A stretch of DNA of 5,283 bases from Ignavibacteriota bacterium. Lineage in GTDB: Bacteria > Bacteroidota > Ignavibacteria > Palsa-1295. Positions 1 to 5,283 of the stretch are shown one piece after another. The position numbers and the translations under genes were made by a program. A model generated the notes under the pieces. It was not told where the DNA came from. It made no database searches and saw only the letters and a program-made list of their open reading frames with translations. The stretch's first letter is position 1; every line of letters begins with the position of its first letter. Location: NCBI GenBank assembly GCA_025357895.1, contig JANYLL010000193.1, positions 1 to 5,283 on the forward strand. Direction: 5' to 3'.

Positions 1-184
1 CCTTGACATGACGGGTAAAGTAATTGCAATACCTGTCAACGGAATTGACTATTCTGCCGGAAAGACAGAAGTCAGATTCGACGCAGCTAACCTTGCAAGC
101 GGAACATACGTCTATGAACTCTCCTTCGTTAATGCGAATGGCGAGATCAGCAAGTTGAGCAGAAAAATGACGCTCAGCAAATAA
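1..184 (+). CDS. C-terminal end of a T9SS-exported protein (type A sorting domain), 5' truncated
   Basis: Only the last 60 codons are inside the window; the first complete codon begins at base 2 and the stop is TAA at 182-184. The visible peptide starts LDMTGKVI, continues through FDAANLASGTYVYEL and ends SRKMTLSK. This is the usual pattern of the type IX secretion C-terminal sorting domain: a short beta strand with D/N-x-x-G-K, then a phi-x-x-L-x-x-G-x-Y strand, then a terminal basic strand ending in Lys. In this family the domain directs export across the outer membrane by the Por/T9SS machinery and is normally removed or processed for surface anchoring. The functional part of the protein lies off the left edge, so its activity cannot be told. 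A strong terminator follows 26 bp after the stop. The sorting-domain call is secure; the identity of the cargo is unknown. Confidence 0.85.
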   Translation, partial: LDMTGKVIAIPVNGIDYSAGKTEVRFDAANLASGTYVYELSFVNANGEISKLSRKMTLSK

Positions 185-210
185 ACCTTAAAGAGAGATT
201 CTTTATTAAG

Positions 211-242
211 CCGCCTTGCCAATCCGGCAAGGCGGTTTTTTT
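211..242 (+). terminator. Rho-independent terminator after the upstream T9SS gene
   Basis: Bases 211-220 (CCGCCTTGCC) pair perfectly with 226-235 (GGCAAGGCGG), giving a 10-bp GC-rich stem closed by a 5-nt loop (AATCC). The stem is followed directly by seven T residues at 236-242. This is a textbook intrinsic terminator for + strand transcription ending the gene that stops at 184. The next gene begins only 21 bp later, so its promoter must overlap the terminator or its expression must depend on readthrough. Confidence 0.93.
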
Positions 243-245
243 ATT

Positions 246-251
246 GGAGGG
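246..251 (+). promoter_or_regulatory. Shine-Dalgarno-like sequence for the arylsulfotransferase-family gene
   Basis: GGAGGG lies 12 nt upstream of the ATG at 264. The match to the anti-SD is strong but the spacing is longer than the usual 5-9 nt. It lies far (42 nt) from the alternative ATG at 294, so it argues modestly for the upstream start. An in-frame TAA at 252-254 prevents any longer reading frame. Confidence 0.5.
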
Positions 252-263
252 TAAATACATCTG

Positions 264-2240
264 ATGATTGCATTTTTACGCTGTGATTTTACTATGTCAA
301 AGTCTTGTATTTTAATTTTAATCTTCCTTACCACATCTATAGTGCATGCTCAATCACCTGTGATTAAAAGCAATGCTTATGGTAAGATCATTTACATGTC
401 ACCTAATAATGGTGATGCCTACGTTCCAGCGAGAACTACCTTAATTGTGCGTCCCGATCCGGAGGTTATGAGAGATCGTTCGGTCAAGGATTTCTTTTTT
501 ACTGTAATAGGCCAATTAAGCGGAGTCCATGAAGGCCAGATTTTTATCTCGGATGATAAGCAGACCATTATATTTAAACCAAACTTTCCCTTTGAGCTAA
601 ACGAAAAAGTTAATGTTACTTTTTCTACTCCATACATAGAGAGGAATGCTTCAATTTCCTACAGTTTTCAGATCACTTCGATGAGTGAGAGGCGACTAAA
701 TTATTTGCTGAGTGAATTGCGGAATAAAGAAAAAAAGGAAATGGCGGCATTTCAGGAAGATGCCGAGGTCAAAAACAAGTATAGTAAAATCCAAAGTGAG
801 GTTCTTGATACACTGCCTTCCAATTTCCCTGTTATTACAATTGATTTTGCAGACTCTGTGAATATTGCACCGGGCAATATCTTCATCGCTCCGAATAACA
901 ATGTTGGTGTTACATCCGATTTTATTATTATTGCCAATAATGCAGGCAAGCCCATCTTTGAGCGAGAAATAAATCCGTCAAATGCACATATAAAGCTTCC
1001 TGTTGCTGTAGAAGATTTTAAGATGGGAGTTAACAATACACTTTCTTATTTCAAATTAGATTCAGTTTTGCATGGCGAAATATTTTTTGGCAGGGTGTAT
1101 CTTTTAGATGATCATTATAAACTCATTGATAGTTTTCAATGTGGGAACGGATATCAAGCGGATGGACATGATTTCAAATTGCTTCCCAACGGTCATGCCT
1201 TGCTTGTTGCTTACGACCCCAGAGATTCCATTGATATGAGGGCAGTTACCGGCGATCCGAATGCTTCATCTCATGCTACCGTTTTCGGTGCGATCATTCA
1301 AGAACTCGATACGCAAAAACGTGTCGTCTTTCAATGGAAGAGTTGGGATTATTTCAATATTACAGATGCAACGCATCTACGACTCAATAATCCAAATGAA
1401 TCGAGTTTCGATTATGCCCATATCAATTCTGTGGATATCGATACCGATGGATCGATCATAGCCAGTTTTCGGCACATGGATGAAGTTACAAAGATCAATC
1501 CAAAGAACGGCCATATAATATGGCGATGGGGAGGGAAGCATAACTACTTTTCCTTTATTGGTGATACCCTGCAATTTTCTTATCAGCATGATGTGAGGCG
1601 AATCGCTAACGGACATATAACTTTATGGGATAATGGAAATTACCATAAATCTCTTTGGGGCGATGGAAGTTATCATGATACTGCCTTTTCCCGTGCTGTC
1701 GAATTTGAGCTTGATGAAAGCGGCCCATTGACTGCCAAAACGGTTTGGGAGTTTCGTGACCTTCCCTTTAGCAGCGCAGCCGGGAATGTACAAAGGATGG
1801 CGAATGGTAACACATTTATTGGATTCGGATTTCTCAATGTGCCGAATGCAATGGAAGTTACACCGAGCGGTGAGAAAGTGTTTCAACTTTCATTACCTAA
1901 AGGAACATTCAACTATCGTTCATTCCGCTTTGAATTTCCTGAACATTCTTCTGTAATTCACAGTCCTGCCTCTATTTCCGAATTTGGAGTTCAACATATC
2001 TACCCGAACCCAACCGTGGGCATCACAAATATTGATTTTTCTACACAGAATGCCGGAATTGTGAAAATAGATCTTGTTAATATATTAGGTCAAACGGTTC
2101 GCTCTTCGCAAGTAAAAGTGTCCAAGGCAGGTGTATATACTGCCGGTTTTAACCTCGATAATTTCCCATCAGGCACGTATTACTGTAAAGTTTTACAGAA
2201 TGGTAATATGAGCATGAGATCGATCATAGTAAATAAATAG
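264..2240 (+). CDS. Exported arylsulfotransferase (ASST) family protein with T9SS type A sorting domain
   Basis: A 658-residue protein. Residues 11-29 form a signal peptide (MSKS, hydrophobic CILILIFLTTSIV, likely cleavage after VHA at 29), so ATG 294 is an alternative start; the GGAGGG favours 264. Residues about 36-140 (IIYMSPNNGDAYVP to NEKVNVTFS) resemble an SbsA-type Ig-like domain. Residues about 200-560 match the Arylsulfotran_2/ASST beta-propeller: GHDFKLLPNGHALL (301-314), YAHINSVDIDTDG (384-396), SFRH (401-404), IIWRWGGK (418-425), FSYQHDVRR with LWDNGN (438-459) and GNVQRMANGNTFIGFG (507-522). Aligned by eye to E. coli ASST, the catalytic His/His/Arg/His correspond to H302, H386, R403 and H442, the last being the sulfohistidine position, so the active site looks intact. 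Residues 579-658, from YPNP, form a T9SS sorting domain. Known members move sulfate from one phenol to another; the substrate here is unknown. It probably acts at the cell surface or outside the cell. No clear terminator follows the stop. Confidence 0.88.
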   Translation: MIAFLRCDFTMSKSCILILIFLTTSIVHAQSPVIKSNAYGKIIYMSPNNGDAYVPARTTLIVRPDPEVMRDRSVKDFFFTVIGQLSGVHEGQIFISDDKQTIIFKPNFPFELNEKVNVTFSTPYIERNASISYSFQITSMSERRLNYLLSELRNKEKKEMAAFQEDAEVKNKYSKIQSEVLDTLPSNFPVITIDFADSVNIAPGNIFIAPNNNVGVTSDFIIIANNAGKPIFEREINPSNAHIKLPVAVEDFKMGVNNTLSYFKLDSVLHGEIFFGRVYLLDDHYKLIDSFQCGNGYQADGHDFKLLPNGHALLVAYDPRDSIDMRAVTGDPNASSHATVFGAIIQELDTQKRVVFQWKSWDYFNITDATHLRLNNPNESSFDYAHINSVDIDTDGSIIASFRHMDEVTKINPKNGHIIWRWGGKHNYFSFIGDTLQFSYQHDVRRIANGHITLWDNGNYHKSLWGDGSYHDTAFSRAVEFELDESGPLTAKTVWEFRDLPFSSAAGNVQRMANGNTFIGFGFLNVPNAMEVTPSGEKVFQLSLPKGTFNYRSFRFEFPEHSSVIHSPASISEFGVQHIYPNPTVGITNIDFSTQNAGIVKIDLVNILGQTVRSSQVKVSKAGVYTAGFNLDNFPSGTYYCKVLQNGNMSMRSIIVNK

Positions 2241-2284
2241 CATCGTTAGTGCAGTCACGGCGCATGACAATCGATAAATAAGAA

Positions 2285-2313
2285 TTGAAACTTCATAAGA
2301 ACGGCGTTATGTT
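2285..2313 (+). promoter_or_regulatory. Putative sigma-70-type promoter for the hrcA-grpE-dnaJ cluster
   Basis: TTGAAA (2285-2290) matches five of six bases of a -35 box. A 17-nt spacer separates it from TATGTT (2308-2313), a moderate (4/6) -10 box. Transcription would start near 2320, only about 6 nt before the hrcA ATG at 2326 and about 45 nt before an alternative TTG start at 2365. The assignment rests on spacing and position in the only sizeable gap before hrcA. Sigma factors of this phylum often prefer other motifs, so the call is tentative. Confidence 0.4.
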
Positions 2314-2317
2314 CTTA
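2296..2317. promoter_or_regulatory. 7-bp inverted repeat overlapping the putative hrcA promoter (possible operator)
   Basis: TAAGAAC (2296-2302) and GTTCTTA (2311-2317) are perfect inverted copies separated by 8 nt. The repeat covers the spacer and the -10 region of the putative promoter and ends 8 bp before the hrcA ATG. This is a typical operator position. It does not match the CIRCE consensus bound by HrcA (TTAGCACTC, 9-nt spacer, GAGTGCTAA). It has no T-tract, so it is not a terminator. It could be a diverged HrcA site, a site for another regulator, or chance. Confidence 0.35.
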
Positions 2318-2325
2318 CCTCGCTA

Positions 2326-3399
2326 ATGCCACGACCAAAGAATAGAGAAGCTCTCGGAGTAGATTTGCTTACAGATAGGCAGCGGGAAATCCTGCGTCTT
2401 ATCGTCCAACAGTACGTCCTGACGGCAAATCCTGTCGGGTCTCGCTATATATCGCGTATAAGTGCATTAGGGTTGAGCGACGCAACGCTGCGCAATGTCA
2501 TGGCCGATCTGGAGTATTTGGGTTTCATAGATCATCCTCATACCAGCGCAGGGCGAATGCCTACTGATAAAGGATATCGGCTGTACGTTGATAATATGAT
2601 GACTGCCCGGCATTTAACTGATGTAGAGAGAAATGCTGTCGCTCAATCTCTAGGATCTGCGATTACGCCTGATGCAGTTATTCGTGAGTCGGCGACACTT
2701 CTTGCAAAGCTATCGAAACAGCTTTCGCTTCTTTTACTTCCGGCGATGGATGAAAGTGTTTTGGAAAAAGTGGAGATCATGCCGCTTTCATCTAATCGCA
2801 TTCTCATTATTGTTGCAGCATCAAGCGGCAGAATCCGTACGGTGACATTAGAGACCGATACGACGATCGAACGATCGCGCTTAGATGAACTGGCTGCTAT
2901 TTTGAATTCACGTTTAGCAGGAAAAAGTTTTAGGGAAGTACGAAATATTTTCTTTGAAAGTATCAAAGATCTTCCTGATGAAGATAAATCAATTCTGCGG
3001 GTTTTCATTAATTCTCCGGAGAAATTTTTTGAGGATACTGGGACGGAACGCGTAAAACTTTCAGGAGCAGGAAATATTTTTACTCAGCCGGAATTCCAGA
3101 AGAAGACAAATTACACTGACATTGAATTTCAAAGCATTATCGAACTTATCGAAAATGAAGAAGTGGTGATCCATGTGCTCGAAGGTTCAGAAAAACAAAA
3201 TGGACTTTCCATACGTATAGGCAGCGAACTTGAAGATGAGAGAATGAGCAATTACAGCATCATCTCCACGAAATACCGCATTGGCGATCAGCATGGCACA
3301 ATTGCCGTTATCGGACCGAAACGGATGGATTACGGACGCGTAACACCCATCGTTGAATACATTGCTAAAGCTATGTCTTCAGCACTTTCGACAAAATGA
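2326..3399 (+). CDS. hrcA: Heat-inducible transcription repressor HrcA
   Basis: A 357-residue protein, slightly longer than the usual 340-350. HrcA is a dimeric repressor that binds CIRCE operators upstream of groESL and dnaK operons and is kept active by GroEL. Residues 15-88 form the winged helix-turn-helix: LTDRQREIL (15-23), PVGSRYISR (36-44), LSDATLRNVMADLEYLGFI (50-68) and HPHTSAGRMPTDKGYRLYVD (70-89), all HrcA hallmarks. The GAF-like dimerisation region follows, with GAGNIF (247-252) and the signature IGPKRMDYGRV (329-339) near the end. It is the first gene of a cluster with grpE 12 bp downstream. The ATG at 2326 has no Shine-Dalgarno. A TTG at 2365, preceded by GGAG with a 5-nt spacer, would give an N-terminus of MLTDRQ, as in many HrcA proteins. 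ATG is retained because longer N-termini also occur in the family. The protein is intact and the identification is firm; the start is not. Confidence 0.95.
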   Translation: MPRPKNREALGVDLLTDRQREILRLIVQQYVLTANPVGSRYISRISALGLSDATLRNVMADLEYLGFIDHPHTSAGRMPTDKGYRLYVDNMMTARHLTDVERNAVAQSLGSAITPDAVIRESATLLAKLSKQLSLLLLPAMDESVLEKVEIMPLSSNRILIIVAASSGRIRTVTLETDTTIERSRLDELAAILNSRLAGKSFREVRNIFFESIKDLPDEDKSILRVFINSPEKFFEDTGTERVKLSGAGNIFTQPEFQKKTNYTDIEFQSIIELIENEEVVIHVLEGSEKQNGLSIRIGSELEDERMSNYSIISTKYRIGDQHGTIAVIGPKRMDYGRVTPIVEYIAKAMSSALSTK

Positions 3400-3411
3400 G
3401 AATTTATAAAT

Positions 3412-3948
3412 ATGCTGTTTAAGAAAAAAGAGAATATGAATGAAGAGACCCTTTCTGAAAATGAAGTAAATACTGATGGTCAGGACGAGCGAGACATCCG
3501 CATCGCTCAAATTCAAACTGAACTTGAGCAAACCAAAGATCAGCTTTTGCGACGCACGGCGGAGATGGATAATATGCGCCGCAGACATCAAACCGAAAGC
3601 GTGCAATTAATTTTCGAAGCGAATAAAAGGCTTATCATAGAACTGTTGGCAACAATTGATGATCTTGAACGTACTATAACCTTCATAAAACCGAACGAAA
3701 AGGACTCACTTTCTGAAGGTATTCAATTGGTTTATAGAAATTTCCAAAAGATATTAGAAAAGAATAATGTCAAACCTTTTGAATCGGTAGGAAAAATGTT
3801 TGATGTGCATTTTCATGATGCACTAATGGAAGAAATGCGGGATGATATTGAACCGGGTATAATTACCGATGAAGTACAAAAGGGTTATATGATGGGTGAA
3901 AATGTTCTGCGTCATGCGAAGGTTATTGTGGCGAAGAGGGCAGAATAA
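3412..3948 (+). CDS. grpE: GrpE, nucleotide exchange factor of DnaK
   Basis: A 178-residue cytoplasmic protein, close to the short end of the GrpE range (about 180-200). GrpE dimers release ADP from DnaK, resetting the Hsp70 cycle. The N-terminal 28 residues are hydrophilic. A long helix (about 29-75) with LLRRTAEMDNMRRR (45-58) forms the paired-helix stalk. IDDLERTI (82-89) matches the conserved region around the four-helix bundle. The C-terminal beta-wing that contacts DnaK includes the conserved segment around VGKMFDVHFHDALM (126-139) and PGIITDEVQKGYMMGENVLRHAKVIVAK (148-175). An in-frame ATG at 3436 (MNEETL) is a possible alternative start; neither site has a strong Shine-Dalgarno. The gene lies 12 bp after hrcA and 52 bp before dnaJ on the same strand, consistent with one heat-shock operon. 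Confidence 0.95.
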   Translation: MLFKKKENMNEETLSENEVNTDGQDERDIRIAQIQTELEQTKDQLLRRTAEMDNMRRRHQTESVQLIFEANKRLIIELLATIDDLERTITFIKPNEKDSLSEGIQLVYRNFQKILEKNNVKPFESVGKMFDVHFHDALMEEMRDDIEPGIITDEVQKGYMMGENVLRHAKVIVAKRAE

Positions 3949-3955
3949 AAATATC

Positions 3956-3985
3956 CAGTGGGACGGACTAAAGTCCGTCCCACTG
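3956..3985. repeat. Perfect 14-bp palindrome in the grpE-dnaJ gap (probable dispersed palindromic repeat)
   Basis: CAGTGGGACGGACT (3956-3969) and AGTCCGTCCCACTG (3972-3985) are exact inverted copies separated by two A residues. As RNA this is a 13-14-bp GC-rich hairpin. It starts 8 nt after the grpE stop and ends 15 nt before the dnaJ ATG, filling most of the gap. No T-tract follows (AACAAAGATT), so it is not a standard intrinsic terminator. GGACGGACTAAAGTCCGTCC-type palindromes are, as I recall, scattered in many copies in environmental genomes and give spurious peptides such as DGLKSVPL when read through, as happens here. It may be a REP/MITE-like element that also acts as an mRNA stabiliser or processing site. 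The palindrome itself is certain; its repetitive nature is inferred. Confidence 0.8.
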
Positions 3986-4000
3986 AACAAAGATTATACA

Positions 4001-5197
4001 ATGAAAAGAGATTATTACGAAATATTAAGTGTAGAAAAAACTGCTTCGGTAGACGAAATAAAAAAGTCGTACAGAAAACTTGCAATGCAATATCATCCTG
4101 ATAAGAATCCGGATAATAAGGAAGCTGAAGATAAATTCAAAGAAGCAACCGAAGCGTATGAAGTCTTAAGCGATGGTGATAAGCGTGCGCGTTATGATCG
4201 ATTCGGTCATCAGGGCGTGAAGCAAAATGATTACGGCCATTATCAGAACACTGAAGATATATTCAGCCACTTCTCGGACATTTTCTCAGGTATGGGCGGT
4301 GGAAGTATCTTCGACACGTTCTTCGGTGGCGGAGGTAATCAGCAGCGCGGTCCAAGTGGACCCGAACGCGGATCTGATCTTCAGATTCGTTTACCGTTAA
4401 CGCTCGAAGAGATCGCAGAAGGTATTGAGAAGACAATAAAAATTCGTCACTTCCGTAAATGTAGTACTTGTACAGGCAGCGGAGCAAAACCGGGTTCATC
4501 TGTTCAAACGTGTTCTACGTGCAACGGTCAAGGACAAGTGCGGCAGGTTCGCTCAATGGGATTCGGGCAGTTCGTAAATGTCGGTCCATGCCCAACTTGT
4601 AACGGAGCTGGAACGATTATAAAAGAGAAATGCACAACGTGCGCCGGCGAAGGCAGAGTGCAGGAAGAAAGTACGCTGAAGGTGAAGATTCCAGCAGGAG
4701 TAAGCGATGGAAATTATTTAACGATGAACGGGCAAGGGAATGTCGGCAGGCGCGGCGGACCGGCAGGCGATACGATCGTTGTGATCGAAGAACTTGAGCA
4801 TGATATTTTTGTACGCGATGGAGATGATGTCATTCTTGATCTTGAAATAACATTTCCGCAAGCAGCATTAGGGGCAGAGGTTGAAGTGCCAACTTTATCC
4901 GGACGCGCATTATTAAAAATTCAAAGCGGAATTAAATCCGGGACGATCTTAAGGATGCGAGAAAAGGGCATTCAACATTTGAATCGCCATGGCAAAGGCG
5001 ATGAACTTGTACGAGTTAATATTGTCACTCCTTTGAAGCTTACAAAAGAGGAGAAAAGTTTGATTGAAAAACTTTCGAAGGAAGAACATTTTAGGGGAGA
5101 AGCTGATGAACCTGAAAAGTCAAAATCAAAAGAGAATAAAGAACCGAAGGCTGAAGAAGCAAGATTATTTAATAATTTCAAGAGCATGTTCTCATAA
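4001..5197 (+). CDS. dnaJ: Chaperone protein DnaJ (class A/type I J-protein)
   Basis: A 398-residue protein, slightly longer than the usual 370-390. DnaJ delivers unfolded proteins to DnaK and stimulates its ATPase. All class A domains are present in order: J domain 1-70 with the HPD motif at 32-34 and KRARYDRFG at 61-69; Gly/Phe-rich linker about 71-118; zinc-binding domain with four CxxCxGxG repeats (C154/C157, C171/C174, C197/C200, C211/C214); and C-terminal substrate-binding domains to about 345. The extra length is a Lys/Glu-rich low-complexity tail (about 365-388) ending FNNFKSMFS. ATG 4001 is chosen because the J domain starts right after it (MKRDYYEIL). The frame is open from an ATG at 3896, but that extension runs through grpE and the palindrome and is not conserved-looking. 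There is no clear Shine-Dalgarno. DnaJ and GrpE are both partners of DnaK, whose gene is not in this window. Confidence 0.97.
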   Translation: MKRDYYEILSVEKTASVDEIKKSYRKLAMQYHPDKNPDNKEAEDKFKEATEAYEVLSDGDKRARYDRFGHQGVKQNDYGHYQNTEDIFSHFSDIFSGMGGGSIFDTFFGGGGNQQRGPSGPERGSDLQIRLPLTLEEIAEGIEKTIKIRHFRKCSTCTGSGAKPGSSVQTCSTCNGQGQVRQVRSMGFGQFVNVGPCPTCNGAGTIIKEKCTTCAGEGRVQEESTLKVKIPAGVSDGNYLTMNGQGNVGRRGGPAGDTIVVIEELEHDIFVRDGDDVILDLEITFPQAALGAEVEVPTLSGRALLKIQSGIKSGTILRMREKGIQHLNRHGKGDELVRVNIVTPLKLTKEEKSLIEKLSKEEHFRGEADEPEKSKSKENKEPKAEEARLFNNFKSMFS

Positions 5198-5283
5198 TGT
5201 CTCTCAATGATTTCTTTCAGAAAGTAAAGAGCAAAACCAAGGCGGCGATCTTGCAGCTTTTTACGCCGAAAGAATTCAAAGCG
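5197..5283 (+). CDS. N-terminal fragment of an unidentified protein, overlapping the dnaJ stop
   Basis: The ATG at 5197-5199 shares a base with the dnaJ TAA (TAATG), an arrangement typical of translational coupling. The frame stays open for 29 codons to the window edge, giving MSLNDFFQKVKS followed by KTKAAILQLFTPKEFKA. The peptide is basic and probably helical, with no signal peptide or membrane segment so far. I do not recognise the family from this fragment. Its position suggests co-transcription with hrcA-grpE-dnaJ, although the product need not be a chaperone. There is no separate Shine-Dalgarno, which fits coupling. It could be a chance open frame, but the exact stop/start overlap makes a real gene more likely. 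Confidence 0.6.
   Translation, partial: MSLNDFFQKVKSKTKAAILQLFTPKEFKA

Noticed and set aside
216..244. Promoter TTGCCA-N17-TTTTAT for the ASST-family gene
   Set aside because: The -10 hexamer is poor and both boxes lie in the terminator stem and T-tract, whose sequence is already explained by termination.
1641..1672. Small internal repeat in the ASST domain (GNYHKSLWGDGSYHDT)
   Set aside because: The two Gly-x-Tyr-His units are short, sit in a loop after the LWDNGN motif, and are not repeated at DNA level strongly enough to call a tandem repeat.
2251..2268. Possible terminator hairpin after the ASST gene (GTCA ... TGAC)
   Set aside because: The stem is only about 4 bp around a 7-nt loop and has no T-tract; it is too weak to call. 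No clear terminator is seen between 2241 and 2285.
2246..2272. Possible degenerate CIRCE (TTAGTGCAG, 9 nt, then ATGACAATC)
   Set aside because: Only the left TTAG is convincing. The right half does not match GAGTGCTAA and the two halves are not inverted copies, so this is chance similarity.
2862..2878. Two CGATCG palindromes close together in hrcA
   Set aside because: They are six-base self-complementary words within coding sequence and are expected by chance.
2643..3008. 121-codon open frame on the minus strand inside hrcA
   Set aside because: It is antisense to a well-conserved HrcA coding region, has no recognisable domain or ribosome-binding site, and is a codon-bias shadow. The same applies to the other short antisense and out-of-frame frames in the window.
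3896..4000. Longer dnaJ reading frame starting at ATG 3896
   Set aside because: The extra 35 codons overlap the end of grpE and read through the palindrome. The J domain begins directly after ATG 4001, the normal DnaJ N-terminus.

Overview
The window looks chromosomal, from a Bacteroidota/Chlorobiota-group bacterium, most plausibly an Ignavibacteria- or Kapabacteria-like lineage. Two adjacent genes end in type IX secretion (T9SS) sorting domains, a system essentially confined to this superphylum. They sit beside a heat-shock cluster that includes hrcA, a repressor gene that I recall as usual in Chlorobi and Ignavibacteria but uncommon in classical Bacteroidia and Flavobacteriia. Base composition appears moderate (about 40% GC by eye, not computed). 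Ribosome-binding sites are mostly weak, as is common in this group. The lineage is an inference from gene content, not a search result.

Left part (1-2240): the end of a T9SS-exported protein gene (stop at 182-184), a strong intrinsic terminator (211-242), then a complete gene (264-2240) for an exported arylsulfotransferase-family protein. That protein has a signal peptide, an Ig-like N-terminal domain, a beta-propeller ASST domain with the expected His/His/Arg/His residues, and a C-terminal T9SS sorting domain.

Right part (2241-5283): an 85-bp gap carries a promoter-like pair of hexamers and a 7-bp inverted repeat, but no recognisable CIRCE operator. Then come hrcA (2326), grpE (3412) and dnaJ (4001), all on the + strand with short gaps, followed by an unidentified gene whose ATG overlaps the dnaJ stop codon (TAATG at 5195-5199). 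HrcA would repress chaperone genes. GrpE (nucleotide exchange) and DnaJ (J-domain co-chaperone) are the partners of DnaK, whose gene is not in the window. A perfect 14-bp palindrome fills most of the grpE-dnaJ gap and resembles a dispersed palindromic repeat.

Most of the window is conventional. The items most worth a second look are the intra-operon palindrome, the non-CIRCE inverted repeat overlapping the putative hrcA promoter, the uncertain hrcA start codon, and the unidentified gene coupled to dnaJ. I see no evidence for a wholly new system. There are no tRNA, rRNA, CRISPR or insertion-sequence features, and no gene-free stretch longer than 300 bases.
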